In this document: in pieces, positions 15,752-26,013 of the stretch | Layout of the letters: the number at the start of each line of letters is the position of its first letter | Numbering within the stretch: position 1 is the stretch's first letter | Source: an uncultured Candidatus Melainabacteria bacterium | Lineage (GTDB): Bacteria > Cyanobacteriota > Vampirovibrionia > Gastranaerophilales > Gastranaerophilaceae | Direction: 5' to 3' | Assembly: GCA_934757245.1 (NCBI GenBank) | Contig: CAKVLH010000005.1 | Location: 1 to 64,000, forward strand | DNA length: 64,000 nt | Notes under the pieces: model-generated | The model's input: the letters and a program-made list of their open reading frames with translations, nothing else | Database searches by the model: none | What the model was told of the DNA's origin: nothing | Translations under genes and position numbers: made by a program

Positions 15752-17218
15752 ATGAGTGAAATAAATTCTGTTGGAAATAATCATCAATATACCAAAGCTT
15801 TATCTAAAAAAGATTATAAAGATTTAGATAAAACTGATGATGCAAGCATTTGGGAAAAATTTGATACTGATAATAACGGAACAATTACTGATAAAGAATT
15901 GAATGCGGCAGGATATTTAAAACAAGCTTTTGCAGATATTAAAAATTACCTCATTCAGCGTTTTAGTAAAGATAAGATAACAAATGTAGAAAAAGGCGAA
16001 ACATATTTTGATTATGGTATATATTATCAAGAGCCTGAAGTTGTAAAAAGTATTAAAGATATCCCTCTAGGAAGTCATAACAATATTCATGACGCCAGAT
16101 TTTGTGATATTAGCAATTTAAACTTAACAGAAGATGAACTGCTGAACTTGTGTATTGACAAGACAACTGTTTTATCTCCAGAGCAAAAGAAAATTGTTGA
16201 TTTTTATACTGAAAAATGTAAAGACCCCGGACTTGGAATTAGAAATTTACACGAACAAGGATTAACCGGCAAAGGTGTAAAAATGGCAATAATTGACCAA
16301 CCTTTAGGCAAGCATAAAGAATATTCTAAAAATATAAAAAACCATACAGATATTAATTCGGAAAATTTTAATGGCGATTGGAGCGAGGCATCTATGCATG
16401 GAGCAGCTGTTACATCTATCGCAGTTGGTAAAACCGTAGGTGTTGCTCCAGATGCAGATGTTGATTATTATACAGCTATAAATGTAACAAATGACCCTAT
16501 AGAAATAGAAAAGTACAAGCAAAGAATAAAAACAAAAATATTAGAATCAAAAGACAATCCCGAATACCAAGCATCCTTAAAACATCGTTTGCAACAGTTG
16601 AATGAGCGACCATTTGTTAGCGACAATCGTCCATATGTTGAAGCTATAAATAAAATTTTAGATAAAAATGCAACTTTACCTCCAGAAGAACGTACTTCTG
16701 TAATTTCAATAAGCTGGGGATTTGACCCATTAGCATCCGGATTTGATGATTACCAAAAAGCCTTAGCACGCGCAAAAGAGGAAGGCGTATTTATTGTATC
16801 TACAAGATTAGAAGATGATTATCAAATGAATACTTGTGGTTTAAATCGCAACCCCAAAGGGGATTTGGATTCTGCTAATAGCTATGAAGCCGGAGCGTTT
16901 TTTAAAGAATTTTCTGAAAATGCTTCACTGGAAGAAAAAGACAATCTAATCCTTATACCAATGGATCATAGGACGGTTGCCGATCAAACAGACGACAGTT
17001 CTTATAGATATGAAGGTAATGATGGTGGCATGAGCTGGTCTACGCCTTGGCTTGCAGGAATGTATGCACTAGCTAAACAAGCAAAACCGGATGTTACACC
17101 AGAAGAGTTCTGGGATGCTGCAAAGAAAACATCAGACAAATGCTACAACAATGATAGCAATGTTTATGTTGGACGTGTTATTAATCCACAAAAATTAATC
17201 GAAGCACTAAGTAAATAA
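15752..17218 (+). CDS. Subtilisin-like serine protease with N-terminal EF-hand
   Basis: 488 aa, no Sec signal peptide. Residues 38-49 (DTDNNGTITDKE) are a canonical calcium-binding EF-hand loop. The S8 catalytic triad is visible: D182 (VKMAIIDQPLG), H216 (SMHGAAVTSIAVG) and S428 (GGMSWSTPWLAG). The loop that usually carries the oxyanion Asn (AAGN) seems to read VSTRLEDDY, so activity is not certain. The protease domain has a large insertion (about 235-300). The gene has a sigma-28-like promoter and its own terminator. No membrane anchor. Export through the flagellar apparatus or a cytoplasmic role are both possible. Confidence 0.85.
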   Translation: MSEINSVGNNHQYTKALSKKDYKDLDKTDDASIWEKFDTDNNGTITDKELNAAGYLKQAFADIKNYLIQRFSKDKITNVEKGETYFDYGIYYQEPEVVKSIKDIPLGSHNNIHDARFCDISNLNLTEDELLNLCIDKTTVLSPEQKKIVDFYTEKCKDPGLGIRNLHEQGLTGKGVKMAIIDQPLGKHKEYSKNIKNHTDINSENFNGDWSEASMHGAAVTSIAVGKTVGVAPDADVDYYTAINVTNDPIEIEKYKQRIKTKILESKDNPEYQASLKHRLQQLNERPFVSDNRPYVEAINKILDKNATLPPEERTSVISISWGFDPLASGFDDYQKALARAKEEGVFIVSTRLEDDYQMNTCGLNRNPKGDLDSANSYEAGAFFKEFSENASLEEKDNLILIPMDHRTVADQTDDSSYRYEGNDGGMSWSTPWLAGMYALAKQAKPDVTPEEFWDAAKKTSDKCYNNDSNVYVGRVINPQKLIEALSK

Positions 17219-17223
17219 TAAAA

Positions 17224-17262
17224 AAAATGAGAATAGCTAGACTATTCTCATTTTTCTTTTTT
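17224..17262. terminator. Terminator between protease gene and rph
   Basis: Stem AAAATGAGAATAG / CTATTCTCATTTT with a 5-nt loop; T-rich on both sides, so it can serve both converging genes. Confidence 0.8.
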
Positions 17263-17267
17263 TATTA

Positions 17268-17963
17268 CTAATACATTTTAATTATTCTATCTATACCGGC
17301 TTTTGCAGTATTAAACAGCTCAATCATTCTATCGAATTCATAAGGTTCGCCTTCTGACGTTGTTTGAAAATCAACAATTTTTCCGCTTTCAGTTAAAATA
17401 ACATTGGAATCAACTTGTGCGTGCGAATCTTCTGCATAGTTTAAATCGAGTTTTATATCACCGTCAACAATTCCAATTGAAATCGCTGCAATTGGTTCAA
17501 TAATAGGATTTTCTTTCAAATCACCGGATGCGATTAATTTTTCTACAGCATCTCTTAAAGCTAAAAAACCACCGCAAATACTTGCAGTTCTTGTTCCGCC
17601 ATCAGCTTCAATAACATCTGCATCAATTGTAATTGTCATGTTTGGCACTTTTTCTAAATCAACACAAGCGCGCAAGCTTCTTCCAATTAGGCGTTGGATT
17701 TCTTGTGTTCTACCTGAAACCTTTTCGCGTTCACGTTTACAACGAGTATTGGTAGAAGCCGGAAGTAATGAATATTCTGCTGTAACCCAACCTCTATTGT
17801 CGTTTTCATCCATCCATTTCGGCTTTTTTAAATCAACAGAAGCCGTAACAATAACTCTTGTGTCGCCAAATTCAGTAAGCACAGAGCCTAATGCGTGTTT
17901 TGTAAATCCATGTGTAAATTTAATTGGTCTAAGTTCGTTATTTTCTCTTCCGTCAATTCTCAT
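17268..17963 (-). CDS. rph: Ribonuclease PH
   Basis: 231 aa; phosphorolytic 3'-5' exoribonuclease that trims tRNA 3' ends. Signatures: MRIDGRENNELRPI, GDTRVIVTASV, the RTQEIQRLIGRSLRA segment, DADVIEADGGTRTASI and LDLNYAEDSHAQVDSNV. Length is slightly below the usual 240. AGGAGAATATT precedes the ATG. No partner gene is adjacent; it converges on the protease gene. Confidence 0.95.
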   Translation of the reverse strand: MRIDGRENNELRPIKFTHGFTKHALGSVLTEFGDTRVIVTASVDLKKPKWMDENDNRGWVTAEYSLLPASTNTRCKREREKVSGRTQEIQRLIGRSLRACVDLEKVPNMTITIDADVIEADGGTRTASICGGFLALRDAVEKLIASGDLKENPIIEPIAAISIGIVDGDIKLDLNYAEDSHAQVDSNVILTESGKIVDFQTTSEGEPYEFDRMIELFNTAKAGIDRIIKMY

Positions 17964-18104
17964 AATATTCTCCTATGTATGTTTTTCTCTAAAATAGCAC
18001 TTAAAGCTTAAATTTCAAATTATTTTATTTCCTATTAATAATATTGAAATTGTATATAAAAGATGTTAAAATTAAAATATCACAATCAATATGAGGATAT
18101 TAAA

Positions 18105-18305
18105 ATGGATGTAAGTTCAGTAGGATACGGAAGTGCGTTAACTCCGGAAGTACAAACACAGTATGCAGCAAAGTGCATGAAAATGTCTCAACAGACAACT
18201 TTGATTGCAGGTTCACTTATTCAAGATACCGCAGAAATTTCAGCAGAAGCAATGGCAAAATATACGGCTGAAATGAACGCTAGTATTGAAAACCTGTTGC
18301 AATAG
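18105..18305 (+). CDS. YjfB-like putative motility protein
   Basis: 66 aa from the ATG at 18105, which follows GAGGATATTAAA; an in-frame ATG 42 bp upstream lacks a ribosome site. The sequence MDVSSVGYGSALTPEVQTQY with the Met/Gln-rich middle and a C-terminal helix ending in SIENLLQ fits the short YjfB family, which is found near motility genes in other bacteria. It is monocistronic with a hairpin terminator after it. Exact role is unknown even in the family. Confidence 0.6.
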   Translation: MDVSSVGYGSALTPEVQTQYAAKCMKMSQQTTLIAGSLIQDTAEISAEAMAKYTAEMNASIENLLQ

Positions 18306-18327
18306 TAACATTTTTTAATGTTTAATA

Positions 18328-18363
18328 AAAAACGCGAATTTCCAATTGGAAATTCGCGTTTTT
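18328..18363. terminator. Bidirectional terminator
   Basis: Perfect stem AAAAACGCGAATTTCC / GGAAATTCGCGTTTTT with AATT loop, between the converging YjfB-like and GGGtGRT genes. Confidence 0.85.
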
Positions 18364-18381
18364 GGTTATAATTTATAAAAA

Positions 18382-19386
18382 CTATGCTTTCATAGCGTTT
18401 TCAACAGCAACTGCTACAGCAACAGTAGCACCTACCATTGGGTTGTTACCCATACCGATTACACCCATCATTTCTACGTGAGCAGGAACTGAAGATGAAC
18501 CAGCGAATTGAGCATCACCGTGCATTCTACCCATAGTATCTGTCATACCATAAGAAGCTGGACCAGCAGCAACGTTATCTGGGTGAAGAGTTCTACCAGT
18601 ACCACCACCTGATGCTACTGAGAAGTATTTTCTACCGTTTTCCCAGCACCATTTTTTGTAAGTACCAGCTACAGGGTGTTGGAATCTGGTTGGGTTAGTT
18701 GAGTTACCTGTGATAGAAACATCAACGCCTTCTTTAACCATGATTGCAACGCCTTCGTTAACGTCATCAGCGCCATAGCATCTAACTTTTGCTCTTTCAC
18801 CTTCTGAGTATGGAGTTTCTTTAACGATTTTCAATTCGCCTGTTTTGTAATCGTATTCAGTTTCAACTGATGTAAAACCGTTGATTCTAGCGATAATGTG
18901 AGCAGCGTCTTTACCAAGACCGTTTAAAATAACTCTTAAAGGATTTTTTCTAACTTTGTTAGCGTTTCTTGCAATACCGATAGCACCTTCTGCAGCTGCG
19001 AATGATTCGTGGCCAGCCAAGAAGCAGAAGCAGTTTGTTTCTTCTCTTAATAACATAGCAGCCAAGTTACCGTGTCCGATACCAACTTGTCTTCTATCAC
19101 CAACTGAACCCGGAACTGCAAATGCTTGCAAGCCTAAGCCGATTGCTTCAGCAGCATCAGCAGCATTTGTAATACCTTTTTTGATTGCAATAGCACAACC
19201 AAGAGTGTAAGCCCAAGAAGCGTTATCAAACGCGATAGGCTGAATACCTTTAACAATAGCATCTACATCGATGCCTTTTGATAAGCATAATTCGCGAGCA
19301 TCTTCTAAAGATTTGAAACCGTATTCAGGTAAAACTTTAGCTAGAGTAGCTTCACGTCTATCTTGTCCTTCAAATTTTACTGTCAT
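18382..19386 (-). CDS. GGGtGRT family protein
   Basis: 334 aa. The family name motif is present (VASGGGTGRTLHPDNVA), followed by a Gly/Met-rich end (GMTDTMGRMHGDAQF, GVIGMGNNPMVGATVAVAVA). The N-terminus MTVKFEGQDRREATLAKVLP is also conserved as far as I recall. The molecular function is not established. In anaerobes it is found next to an IscU-like gene, and this holds here: that gene lies 114 bp upstream on the same strand. An Fe-S or redox related role is an inference from this pairing. GGAAATAAAA precedes the ATG. Confidence 0.85.
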   Translation of the reverse strand: MTVKFEGQDRREATLAKVLPEYGFKSLEDARELCLSKGIDVDAIVKGIQPIAFDNASWAYTLGCAIAIKKGITNAADAAEAIGLGLQAFAVPGSVGDRRQVGIGHGNLAAMLLREETNCFCFLAGHESFAAAEGAIGIARNANKVRKNPLRVILNGLGKDAAHIIARINGFTSVETEYDYKTGELKIVKETPYSEGERAKVRCYGADDVNEGVAIMVKEGVDVSITGNSTNPTRFQHPVAGTYKKWCWENGRKYFSVASGGGTGRTLHPDNVAAGPASYGMTDTMGRMHGDAQFAGSSSVPAHVEMMGVIGMGNNPMVGATVAVAVAVENAMKA

Positions 19387-19404
19387 ATTTTTATTTCCTT
19401 ATTT

Positions 19405-19495
19405 TTCTAGTAGTTTACAATTTGAGGTTGACCTGTTAGATTTAAAAACAGACTTGTAGTCTTACTAATGTCAACCGACCCAATATTTACGTGCG
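19405..19495 (-). other. Possible RNA structure between the paired genes
   Basis: In the 114-nt gap between the IscU-like and GGGtGRT genes, GGTTGAC and GTCAACC (minus strand) can pair over about 45 nt, with a small inner AGACT/AGTCT hairpin. No T-run follows, so it does not look like a terminator; it may be a processing or translation-control structure. Confidence 0.35.
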
Positions 19496-19500
19496 TAGCA

Positions 19501-20202
19501 CTATTCTTCTCTAGGATCAATGTACTTAACTGCATCAGCAAATCTGCCGTAAGTACCAATATTCTTTTCGTAAGCTTCTTTAGGGTCAACACCTTTCTTA
19601 ATAGCATCCATAACTTTACCAAGATTTACAAATTGATAACCAATAACTTCATCATTTTTATCAAGACCCATTTTTAAGATGTAGCCTTCTGTTAATGATA
19701 AATATCTAACACCTTTTTGAGCTGTTGAGTGGATTGTACCACACATAGAGCAAAGTCCTTTACCCAAATCTTCAAGACCAGCACCTACAGGAAGTCCGTT
19801 TTCAGAGAATGCAGATTGAGTTCTACCGTAAACGATTTGTAGGAATAATTCTCTCATTGCAACGTTGATAGCATCACAAACAAGGTCAGTATTTAATGCT
19901 TCAAGAAGAGTTTTTCCCGGAAGAATTTCACCAGCCATAGCAGCTGAGTGAGTCATACCTGAACAACCGATAGTTTCAACTAAAGCTTCTTGGATAATAC
20001 CGTTTTTAACGTTTAAAGTTAATTTACAAGTACCTTGTTGAGGAGCACAGCATCCGCAACCGTGAGTAAGACCTGAAATATCAGTAATCTCTTTACATTT
20101 TGTCCATTCACCTTCTTGTGGAATAGGAGCCGGAGTTCCTTTTATACCACGATGTACACAACACTTTTCTTCGATTTCGTGTGTAATTTCAATTTTGCCC
20201 AT
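19501..20202 (-). CDS. IscU-like Fe-S scaffold paired with GGGtGRT protein
   Basis: 233 aa. A scaffold-like core is seen around CKLTLNVKNGIIQEALVETI, GCSGMTHSAAMAGEIL and NTDLVCDAIN, corresponding to the three-cysteine pattern of IscU. Extra cysteines are at the N-terminus (EEKCCVHRG), in HGCGCCAPQQGTC and in LCSMCGTIH, so more metal ligands may be present than in true IscU. The C-terminal 60 residues are specific to this variant. GGAGG precedes the start. It is distinct from the NifU at 5.4 kb and is probably co-transcribed with the GGGtGRT gene. Confidence 0.8.
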   Translation of the reverse strand: MGKIEITHEIEEKCCVHRGIKGTPAPIPQEGEWTKCKEITDISGLTHGCGCCAPQQGTCKLTLNVKNGIIQEALVETIGCSGMTHSAAMAGEILPGKTLLEALNTDLVCDAINVAMRELFLQIVYGRTQSAFSENGLPVGAGLEDLGKGLCSMCGTIHSTAQKGVRYLSLTEGYILKMGLDKNDEVIGYQFVNLGKVMDAIKKGVDPKEAYEKNIGTYGRFADAVKYIDPREE

Positions 20203-20384
20203 TTGACCTCCTTATTAATCAAAAATAAAGCTATTTAAATTCCAATACAATTATTATAAAACAAACAAAATTCTTTTTTAATAAAGAGAATATTTTTTTT
20301 ACATTTTGTTTTTAAATTTTGCCCATTTGTCCAATGGTTTTAATTAATAATTTTCAATATTCTTCTTTTATAAATAAGGAGTAA

Positions 20385-21689
<1,305 letters not shown>

Positions 21690-21699
21690 TTTTATTAAA

Positions 21700-21735
21700 A
21701 AACAAAACCCTCTTTTTAAAAAGAGGGTTTTGTTT
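21700..21735. terminator. Bidirectional terminator between eno and glyA
   Basis: Stem AAACAAAACCCTCTTTTT / AAAAAGAGGGTTTTGTTT with almost no loop; works in both directions. Confidence 0.85.
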
Positions 21736-21749
21736 ATACATAATCAAAT

Positions 21750-22985
21750 TTAGTACAACGGATATTTTTTGCAAAGTTTAGAAGCATCTAATCTTAATTC
21801 TTTCAAAACGTTTTCATCTTCTGAATTTTTAATTGCTTCTGCAATAATTCTAGCAACTTCTCTCATATCGTCTTCTTTGAATCCGCGAGTTGTCATAGCT
21901 GCAGCACCCAATCTGATACCGCTTGTTACAAAAGGACTTTGCGGGTCGTTAGGAACTGTATTTTTATTAGCTGTAATACCCACTCTTTCAAGAACATTTG
22001 CCATATCTTTACCTGTTTTACCGGTTTTTCTTAAATCCAAAGTCATTAAGTGGTTTTCAGTCATACCACCAACAATTTCCATACCGTTTTCAATAAGACC
22101 TTCAGCCATAGCCTTTGCATTTTTAACGATTTGTTGAGCGTATTCTTTAAAAGCAGGAGACATAGCTTCTTTTAAAGCAACAGCTTTTCCTGCAATAATG
22201 TGTTCTAAAGGTCCACCTTGGATTCCTGGAAATACAGCCTTATCAATTTGTTGAGCAAATTCCTCATCACACATAATAATACCGCCTCTAGGCCCGCGTA
22301 AAGTTTTATGAGTTGTTGTTGTAACGATTTGTGCATAACCGGCTGGAGATGGGTGAACTCCGCCTGCAACAAGCCCTGCAATGTGTGCAATATCTGCTAA
22401 CAGAACTGCACCGACTTCATCTGCAATTTCTCTAAACTTTTTAAAATCAATTATTTTAGAATAATTACTTGCACCACAAATAATTAATTTTGGTTTATAT
22501 TCATGAGCTTTTTTTCTAACATCTTCGTAATCAATGTTACCTTCAGCGTCTACTCCATAACTTTTAGCGTCAAAATATGTTCCTGAGAAGTTCACAGGAC
22601 AGCCGTGGCTCAAATGTCCGCCATTAGATAAATCCATACCTAAAATTGTATCGCCATGTTTAAGCAATGCAAAAAATACTGCCATATTTGCTTGCGCGCC
22701 TGAATGCGGTTGAACATTCGCATGATCCATTTTAAATAATTCACATGCTCTTTTTTGTGCCAACTCTTCAACTTTATCAACTATTTCGCAACCGTTATAA
22801 TAACGTTTGTGTGGTTTGCCTTCTGCATACTTATTAGTTAAAACACTTCCGCAAGCTTGCATTACAGCAGGAGAAGTAAAGTTTTCACTTGCAATAAGCT
22901 CAATAGTATTTTGTTGTCTGTGTAATTCTTCGTCTATAAATTGTGCTAATTCAGCATCTGTTTCTCTAACTTTATCTAAATTCAT
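21750..22985 (-). CDS. glyA: Serine hydroxymethyltransferase
   Basis: 411 aa from the ATG at 22985, which follows TAAGGAGGAGTAT; a further in-frame start 18 bp upstream would lie before this site. PLP enzyme that interconverts serine and glycine with tetrahydrofolate. Signatures: [31 protein letters not shown], the PLP lysine in [13 protein letters not shown], and [15 protein letters not shown]. Typical length. Confidence 0.96.
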   Translation of the reverse strand: MNLDKVRETDAELAQFIDEELHRQQNTIELIASENFTSPAVMQACGSVLTNKYAEGKPHKRYYNGCEIVDKVEELAQKRACELFKMDHANVQPHSGAQANMAVFFALLKHGDTILGMDLSNGGHLSHGCPVNFSGTYFDAKSYGVDAEGNIDYEDVRKKAHEYKPKLIICGASNYSKIIDFKKFREIADEVGAVLLADIAHIAGLVAGGVHPSPAGYAQIVTTTTHKTLRGPRGGIIMCDEEFAQQIDKAVFPGIQGGPLEHIIAGKAVALKEAMSPAFKEYAQQIVKNAKAMAEGLIENGMEIVGGMTENHLMTLDLRKTGKTGKDMANVLERVGITANKNTVPNDPQSPFVTSGIRLGAAAMTTRGFKEDDMREVARIIAEAIKNSEDENVLKELRLDASKLCKKYPLY

Positions 22986-23102
22986 ATACTCCTCCTTAAA
23001 CATATATTACTTAAAAATCCCTCGATAGTTTAATCTTAACAAAAGGTTAACAAAAGGGCAAATTTTAAATTTACGTGTTTTTATATTTGTAAGGAGTAAA
23101 AA

Positions 23103-24311
23103 ATGAAAATCAATAAAATCAATTTATATAACCCAAATTATAATTTTACAATTAAAAACAAACAAAATAACAAACAACAAAATGTTACAAATAGCATAGA
23201 AGGAATAAACTACGCATACCCTCCTATCTTCTTTAAAGGGAAGTCAATTTCTAAGCTTTATGAAGAGTACAACTGGTACATCAATCACGACAGAGTTCCT
23301 GCCTTACAAGCATTTTTAAAAATTGAAGAAACGCCGGAAGTTATGGATAAATTTTTGACAGAAATTTTGAATACAAAAGATAGAAGCATTCAATTTTTCG
23401 ATAGCTTCTTGTATTCTCCAAGAGAAGCTGTAAGAGTTACGGAAAAATTGGGTGAAAAAGTCGGTACAAATTCTAAAAATTTAATGCCGTTTGCTTTTGA
23501 TAGCCCATACAATAAATCTTACAACAACTATATAGAGAACAAATTTAATAACGCAAATTGCCTTATATCTCTTCTAAAACTCAGACCTGATTGGAAAGGA
23601 GATAAACTTATTGAAAAAGCAATGCAATTGGGTAATACAAAAGTTGAAATTGGTAATATTCCAAAAGAATTACCAAAACAAGATTTAGATAAAATAACAA
23701 ATTATTTGCGCGGTCAAATGGAAGTTGGTTATAAAACAAAAAAGAAAATCCCTGAATTGAATATAGGCAATAGAAAGTATGAGTTTGCGTATTTTACAGA
23801 AGGCAAGTCTGATAAAAATGTATTTGGCGTCTTTACACCTGAAGGTAAAAAATATGTTATCAAAATGGGCAAACCGGAAGCTAGAAGCTTAGATGCACCA
23901 TTTGCACTCGGCACTTTAGCAAAAATCGATTTTTATCTAACAACACACCGTTGCAGAAATTCTGCACCACTTTGTTATTACAACCATGATGGTAATTATT
24001 CAATCTATAAATACATTGAACATACGCCCGTAGGAGAATCTTCTAAGGATTTGAGAACAATCTCCAAACACTTAACAGATTTTAAAAAATTAGGATTATC
24101 ATATAATGACACCGTCGGTGATAAGAATTTCTTTAAGCTTGATAATCATTCTACGGACGGTATTAATACAATGGAAGGCTTTGAAGAAGGCATGAAAAAC
24201 AATGAATGGATTTCCGTAGATAATGACCACGTTACGTATTATAATCGTTTGCAACCGATAAATTGGGAATATAATGCAGAATTGCCAAATGCAATGCAAA
24301 TGTTCTTTTAG
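23103..24311 (+). CDS. FKG-motif protein with possible kinase-like fold
   Basis: 402 aa, no signal peptide. The N-terminus (MKINKINLYNPNYNF) is Asn/Lys-rich, then IFFKGKSISKLYEEY carries the FKG motif shared with other proteins in this window. The C-terminal half has a pattern reminiscent of small-molecule or atypical protein kinases: KKYVIKMGKPE (a possible beta-3 lysine), YSIYKYIEHTPVG (hinge-like), GDKNFFKLDNH and ISVDNDHVTYYN (a possible metal-binding Asp). This resemblance is weak and by eye only. TAAGGAGTAAAAA precedes the ATG. Function unknown. Confidence 0.6.
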   Translation: MKINKINLYNPNYNFTIKNKQNNKQQNVTNSIEGINYAYPPIFFKGKSISKLYEEYNWYINHDRVPALQAFLKIEETPEVMDKFLTEILNTKDRSIQFFDSFLYSPREAVRVTEKLGEKVGTNSKNLMPFAFDSPYNKSYNNYIENKFNNANCLISLLKLRPDWKGDKLIEKAMQLGNTKVEIGNIPKELPKQDLDKITNYLRGQMEVGYKTKKKIPELNIGNRKYEFAYFTEGKSDKNVFGVFTPEGKKYVIKMGKPEARSLDAPFALGTLAKIDFYLTTHRCRNSAPLCYYNHDGNYSIYKYIEHTPVGESSKDLRTISKHLTDFKKLGLSYNDTVGDKNFFKLDNHSTDGINTMEGFEEGMKNNEWISVDNDHVTYYNRLQPINWEYNAELPNAMQMFF

Positions 24312-24336
24312 TTAAGTTTAATTCAGATTACAAAAC

Positions 24337-24370
24337 AAAAAACCGAGATAAACAAGTTATCTCGGTTTTT
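24337..24370. terminator. Bidirectional terminator
   Basis: Stem AAAACCGAGATAAC / TTATCTCGGTTTTT between the FKG gene (+) and rpsU (-). Confidence 0.8.
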
Positions 24371-24381
24371 ATCTTATAATT

Positions 24382-24555
24382 CTAAACCTTGCGTTTACGA
24401 GCTGCTTCAGATTTGCGTTTTCTCTTTACGCTTGGCTTTTCATATCTTTCGCGCTTTTTAACTTCTGATAAGATACCAGCTTTTTGAATTTTCTTTTTGA
24501 ATCTTCTTAATGCGCTTTCGATACTTTCGTTTTCGCCAACTTTAACTTCTGCCAT
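24382..24555 (-). CDS. rpsU: 30S ribosomal protein bS21
   Basis: 57 aa: starts [20 protein letters not shown] and ends with the very basic tail [14 protein letters not shown]. This is the standard short bS21, which helps 30S subunits select mRNA start sites. AAAGGTGGTGAAAATATAAA precedes the ATG. It has its own terminator and no ribosomal neighbours. Confidence 0.96.
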   Translation of the reverse strand: MAEVKVGENESIESALRRFKKKIQKAGILSEVKKRERYEKPSVKRKRKSEAARKRKV

Positions 24556-24655
24556 TTTATATTTTCACCACCTTTATAGCATATTGTGTTACATTTCAAT
24601 GTTATAACAATGGATTTATAATTGCAAGAGTTTGTAACTGCTTCTTTACAACTCT

Positions 24656-25543
24656 TTAGACAAATGCAGGCGTCGGATGTTCAATAACAGCACGAACGTA
24701 ATTGTAATAATCGTTCTTATTGCCATATTTTTCTATCTTTTTAAGCAATTCGTCTTTTGTTATAAAACCTTGATTGTAGGCAATTTCTTCTAAGCAAGAA
24801 ATCTTGACACCTTTATTCAATTCCATAGTTTGAACAAACAAGCTTGCTTGAAGCATTGAATCGTGCGTTCCTGTATCAAGCCAAGCAAAACCACGACCAA
24901 GAATTTCAACATTCAATTCTCCACGTTCTAAATACATTTTATTCAAATCTGTAATTTCGAGTTCACCTCTAGCAGAAGGTTTTAGTTGTTTTGCAAAATC
25001 ACAAACTCTGTTATCGTAGAAATACAAACCGGTTACTGCATAGTTTGATTTTGGATGCGTAGGTTTTTCTTCCAAAGAAATTGCTTTTTGATTTTTATCA
25101 AATTCAACAACACCGAATCTTTCCGGATCTTTTACGGTATAGCCGAAAACTGTTGCGCCGGCATGTTTTTTTAGTGCGTTTTTCATTATTGTAGAAAAAC
25201 CATGTCCATGGAAAATATTATCACCAAGGACTAATGCAACATCGTCATTACCAACAAAATCTTCTGCAATTAAAAATGCATCTGCAATACCTCTTTGAAC
25301 GTATTGTATTTTGTAATGTAAACTTAGACCGAATTGTGAACCGTCGCCTAATAATTTTATAAAATTATCATAATCTAATTCGTTAGTAATAATTAAGATA
25401 TCACGAATTCCAGCCAACATGAGGGTTGACAATGGATAATAAATCATTGGCTTATCATAAATCGGCAACAGAATTTTTGAAATCGGTTGCGATGCCGGAT
25501 ATAATCTTGTTCCGGCTCCTCCTGCTAATACAATTCCCTTCAT
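24656..25543 (-). CDS. rmlA: Glucose-1-phosphate thymidylyltransferase
   Basis: 295 aa from the ATG at 25543, which lies 5 nt after AAGGAG; a GTG two codons upstream is overlapped by that ribosome site. It makes dTDP-glucose, first step to dTDP-rhamnose. Signatures: [55 protein letters not shown], and [19 protein letters not shown]. The other rml genes are not adjacent. The thioredoxin-like gene lies 9 bp upstream, so they may share a transcript. Confidence 0.95.
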   Translation of the reverse strand: MKGIVLAGGAGTRLYPASQPISKILLPIYDKPMIYYPLSTLMLAGIRDILIITNELDYDNFIKLLGDGSQFGLSLHYKIQYVQRGIADAFLIAEDFVGNDDVALVLGDNIFHGHGFSTIMKNALKKHAGATVFGYTVKDPERFGVVEFDKNQKAISLEEKPTHPKSNYAVTGLYFYDNRVCDFAKQLKPSARGELEITDLNKMYLERGELNVEILGRGFAWLDTGTHDSMLQASLFVQTMELNKGVKISCLEEIAYNQGFITKDELLKKIEKYGNKNDYYNYVRAVIEHPTPAFV

Positions 25544-25552
25544 ATACACTCC

Positions 25553-25915
25553 TTATTTTCTAAATAATTTCATTTCTTTTTCAATACAAACCATATCCGA
25601 CAAACAATTCGGATGTATATTAACAGCTTTTTTATTATTTATAAGCAATACATAAGGAACATAATGTCCCCTGTATTTTACAAGTAAATCGTGTCCATAT
25701 TGTGTTTCTACGTTATATTTATAAAAATTATATTGCCCGTCATACATTTTAGCAAGTTTATTGAACTTAGGTGCAAATAATTTACAATAACCGCATTGAG
25801 AAGAATACATATAGAGGAAAACATTATGCCCTTGATTGAGCGAATTTTCAACCTCTCCTGCAAAAATAGGCAAAACGGCCATAGATATCAATATTAACAA
25901 ACACTTCTTAAACAT
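25553..25915 (-). CDS. Exported thioredoxin-like protein
   Basis: 120 aa. The signal peptide (MFKKCLLILISMAVLPIFAG) is followed by a thioredoxin fold with the redox motif in YSSQCGYCKLFAPKF (CGYC) and the cis-Pro region in HYVPYVLLINN. Probably a periplasmic disulfide or reducing protein. Two extra cysteines near the C-terminus (PNCLSDMVCIE) could form a second disulfide. No Shine-Dalgarno sequence: TTGAAA - 17 nt - TATCAT ends 6 nt before the ATG, so the transcript looks leaderless. Confidence 0.85.
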   Translation of the reverse strand: MFKKCLLILISMAVLPIFAGEVENSLNQGHNVFLYMYSSQCGYCKLFAPKFNKLAKMYDGQYNFYKYNVETQYGHDLLVKYRGHYVPYVLLINNKKAVNIHPNCLSDMVCIEKEMKLFRK

Positions 25916-25921
25916 GACTAA

Positions 25922-25950
25922 ATGATATCATCTATAATTCGTATTTTCAA
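25922..25950 (-). promoter_or_regulatory. Leaderless promoter of the thioredoxin-like gene
   Basis: Minus strand TTGAAA (25950-25945), 17-nt spacer, TATCAT (25927-25922), 6 nt, ATG at 25915. It is back to back with the leaderless promoter of the DnaJ-like gene. Confidence 0.6.
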
Positions 25951-25979
25951 TAGTACCATTAACTTAAGCAATAAATATG

Positions 25980-26007
25980 TTGACTTTTTTATCGCAATCA
26001 TTAAATC
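25980..26007 (+). promoter_or_regulatory. Leaderless promoter of the DnaJ-like gene
   Basis: TTGACT (25980-25985), 16-nt spacer, TAAATC (26002-26007), 6 nt (TTTAGT), ATG at 26014. No Shine-Dalgarno sequence fits in the gap. Confidence 0.6.
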
Positions 26008-26013
26008 TTTAGT

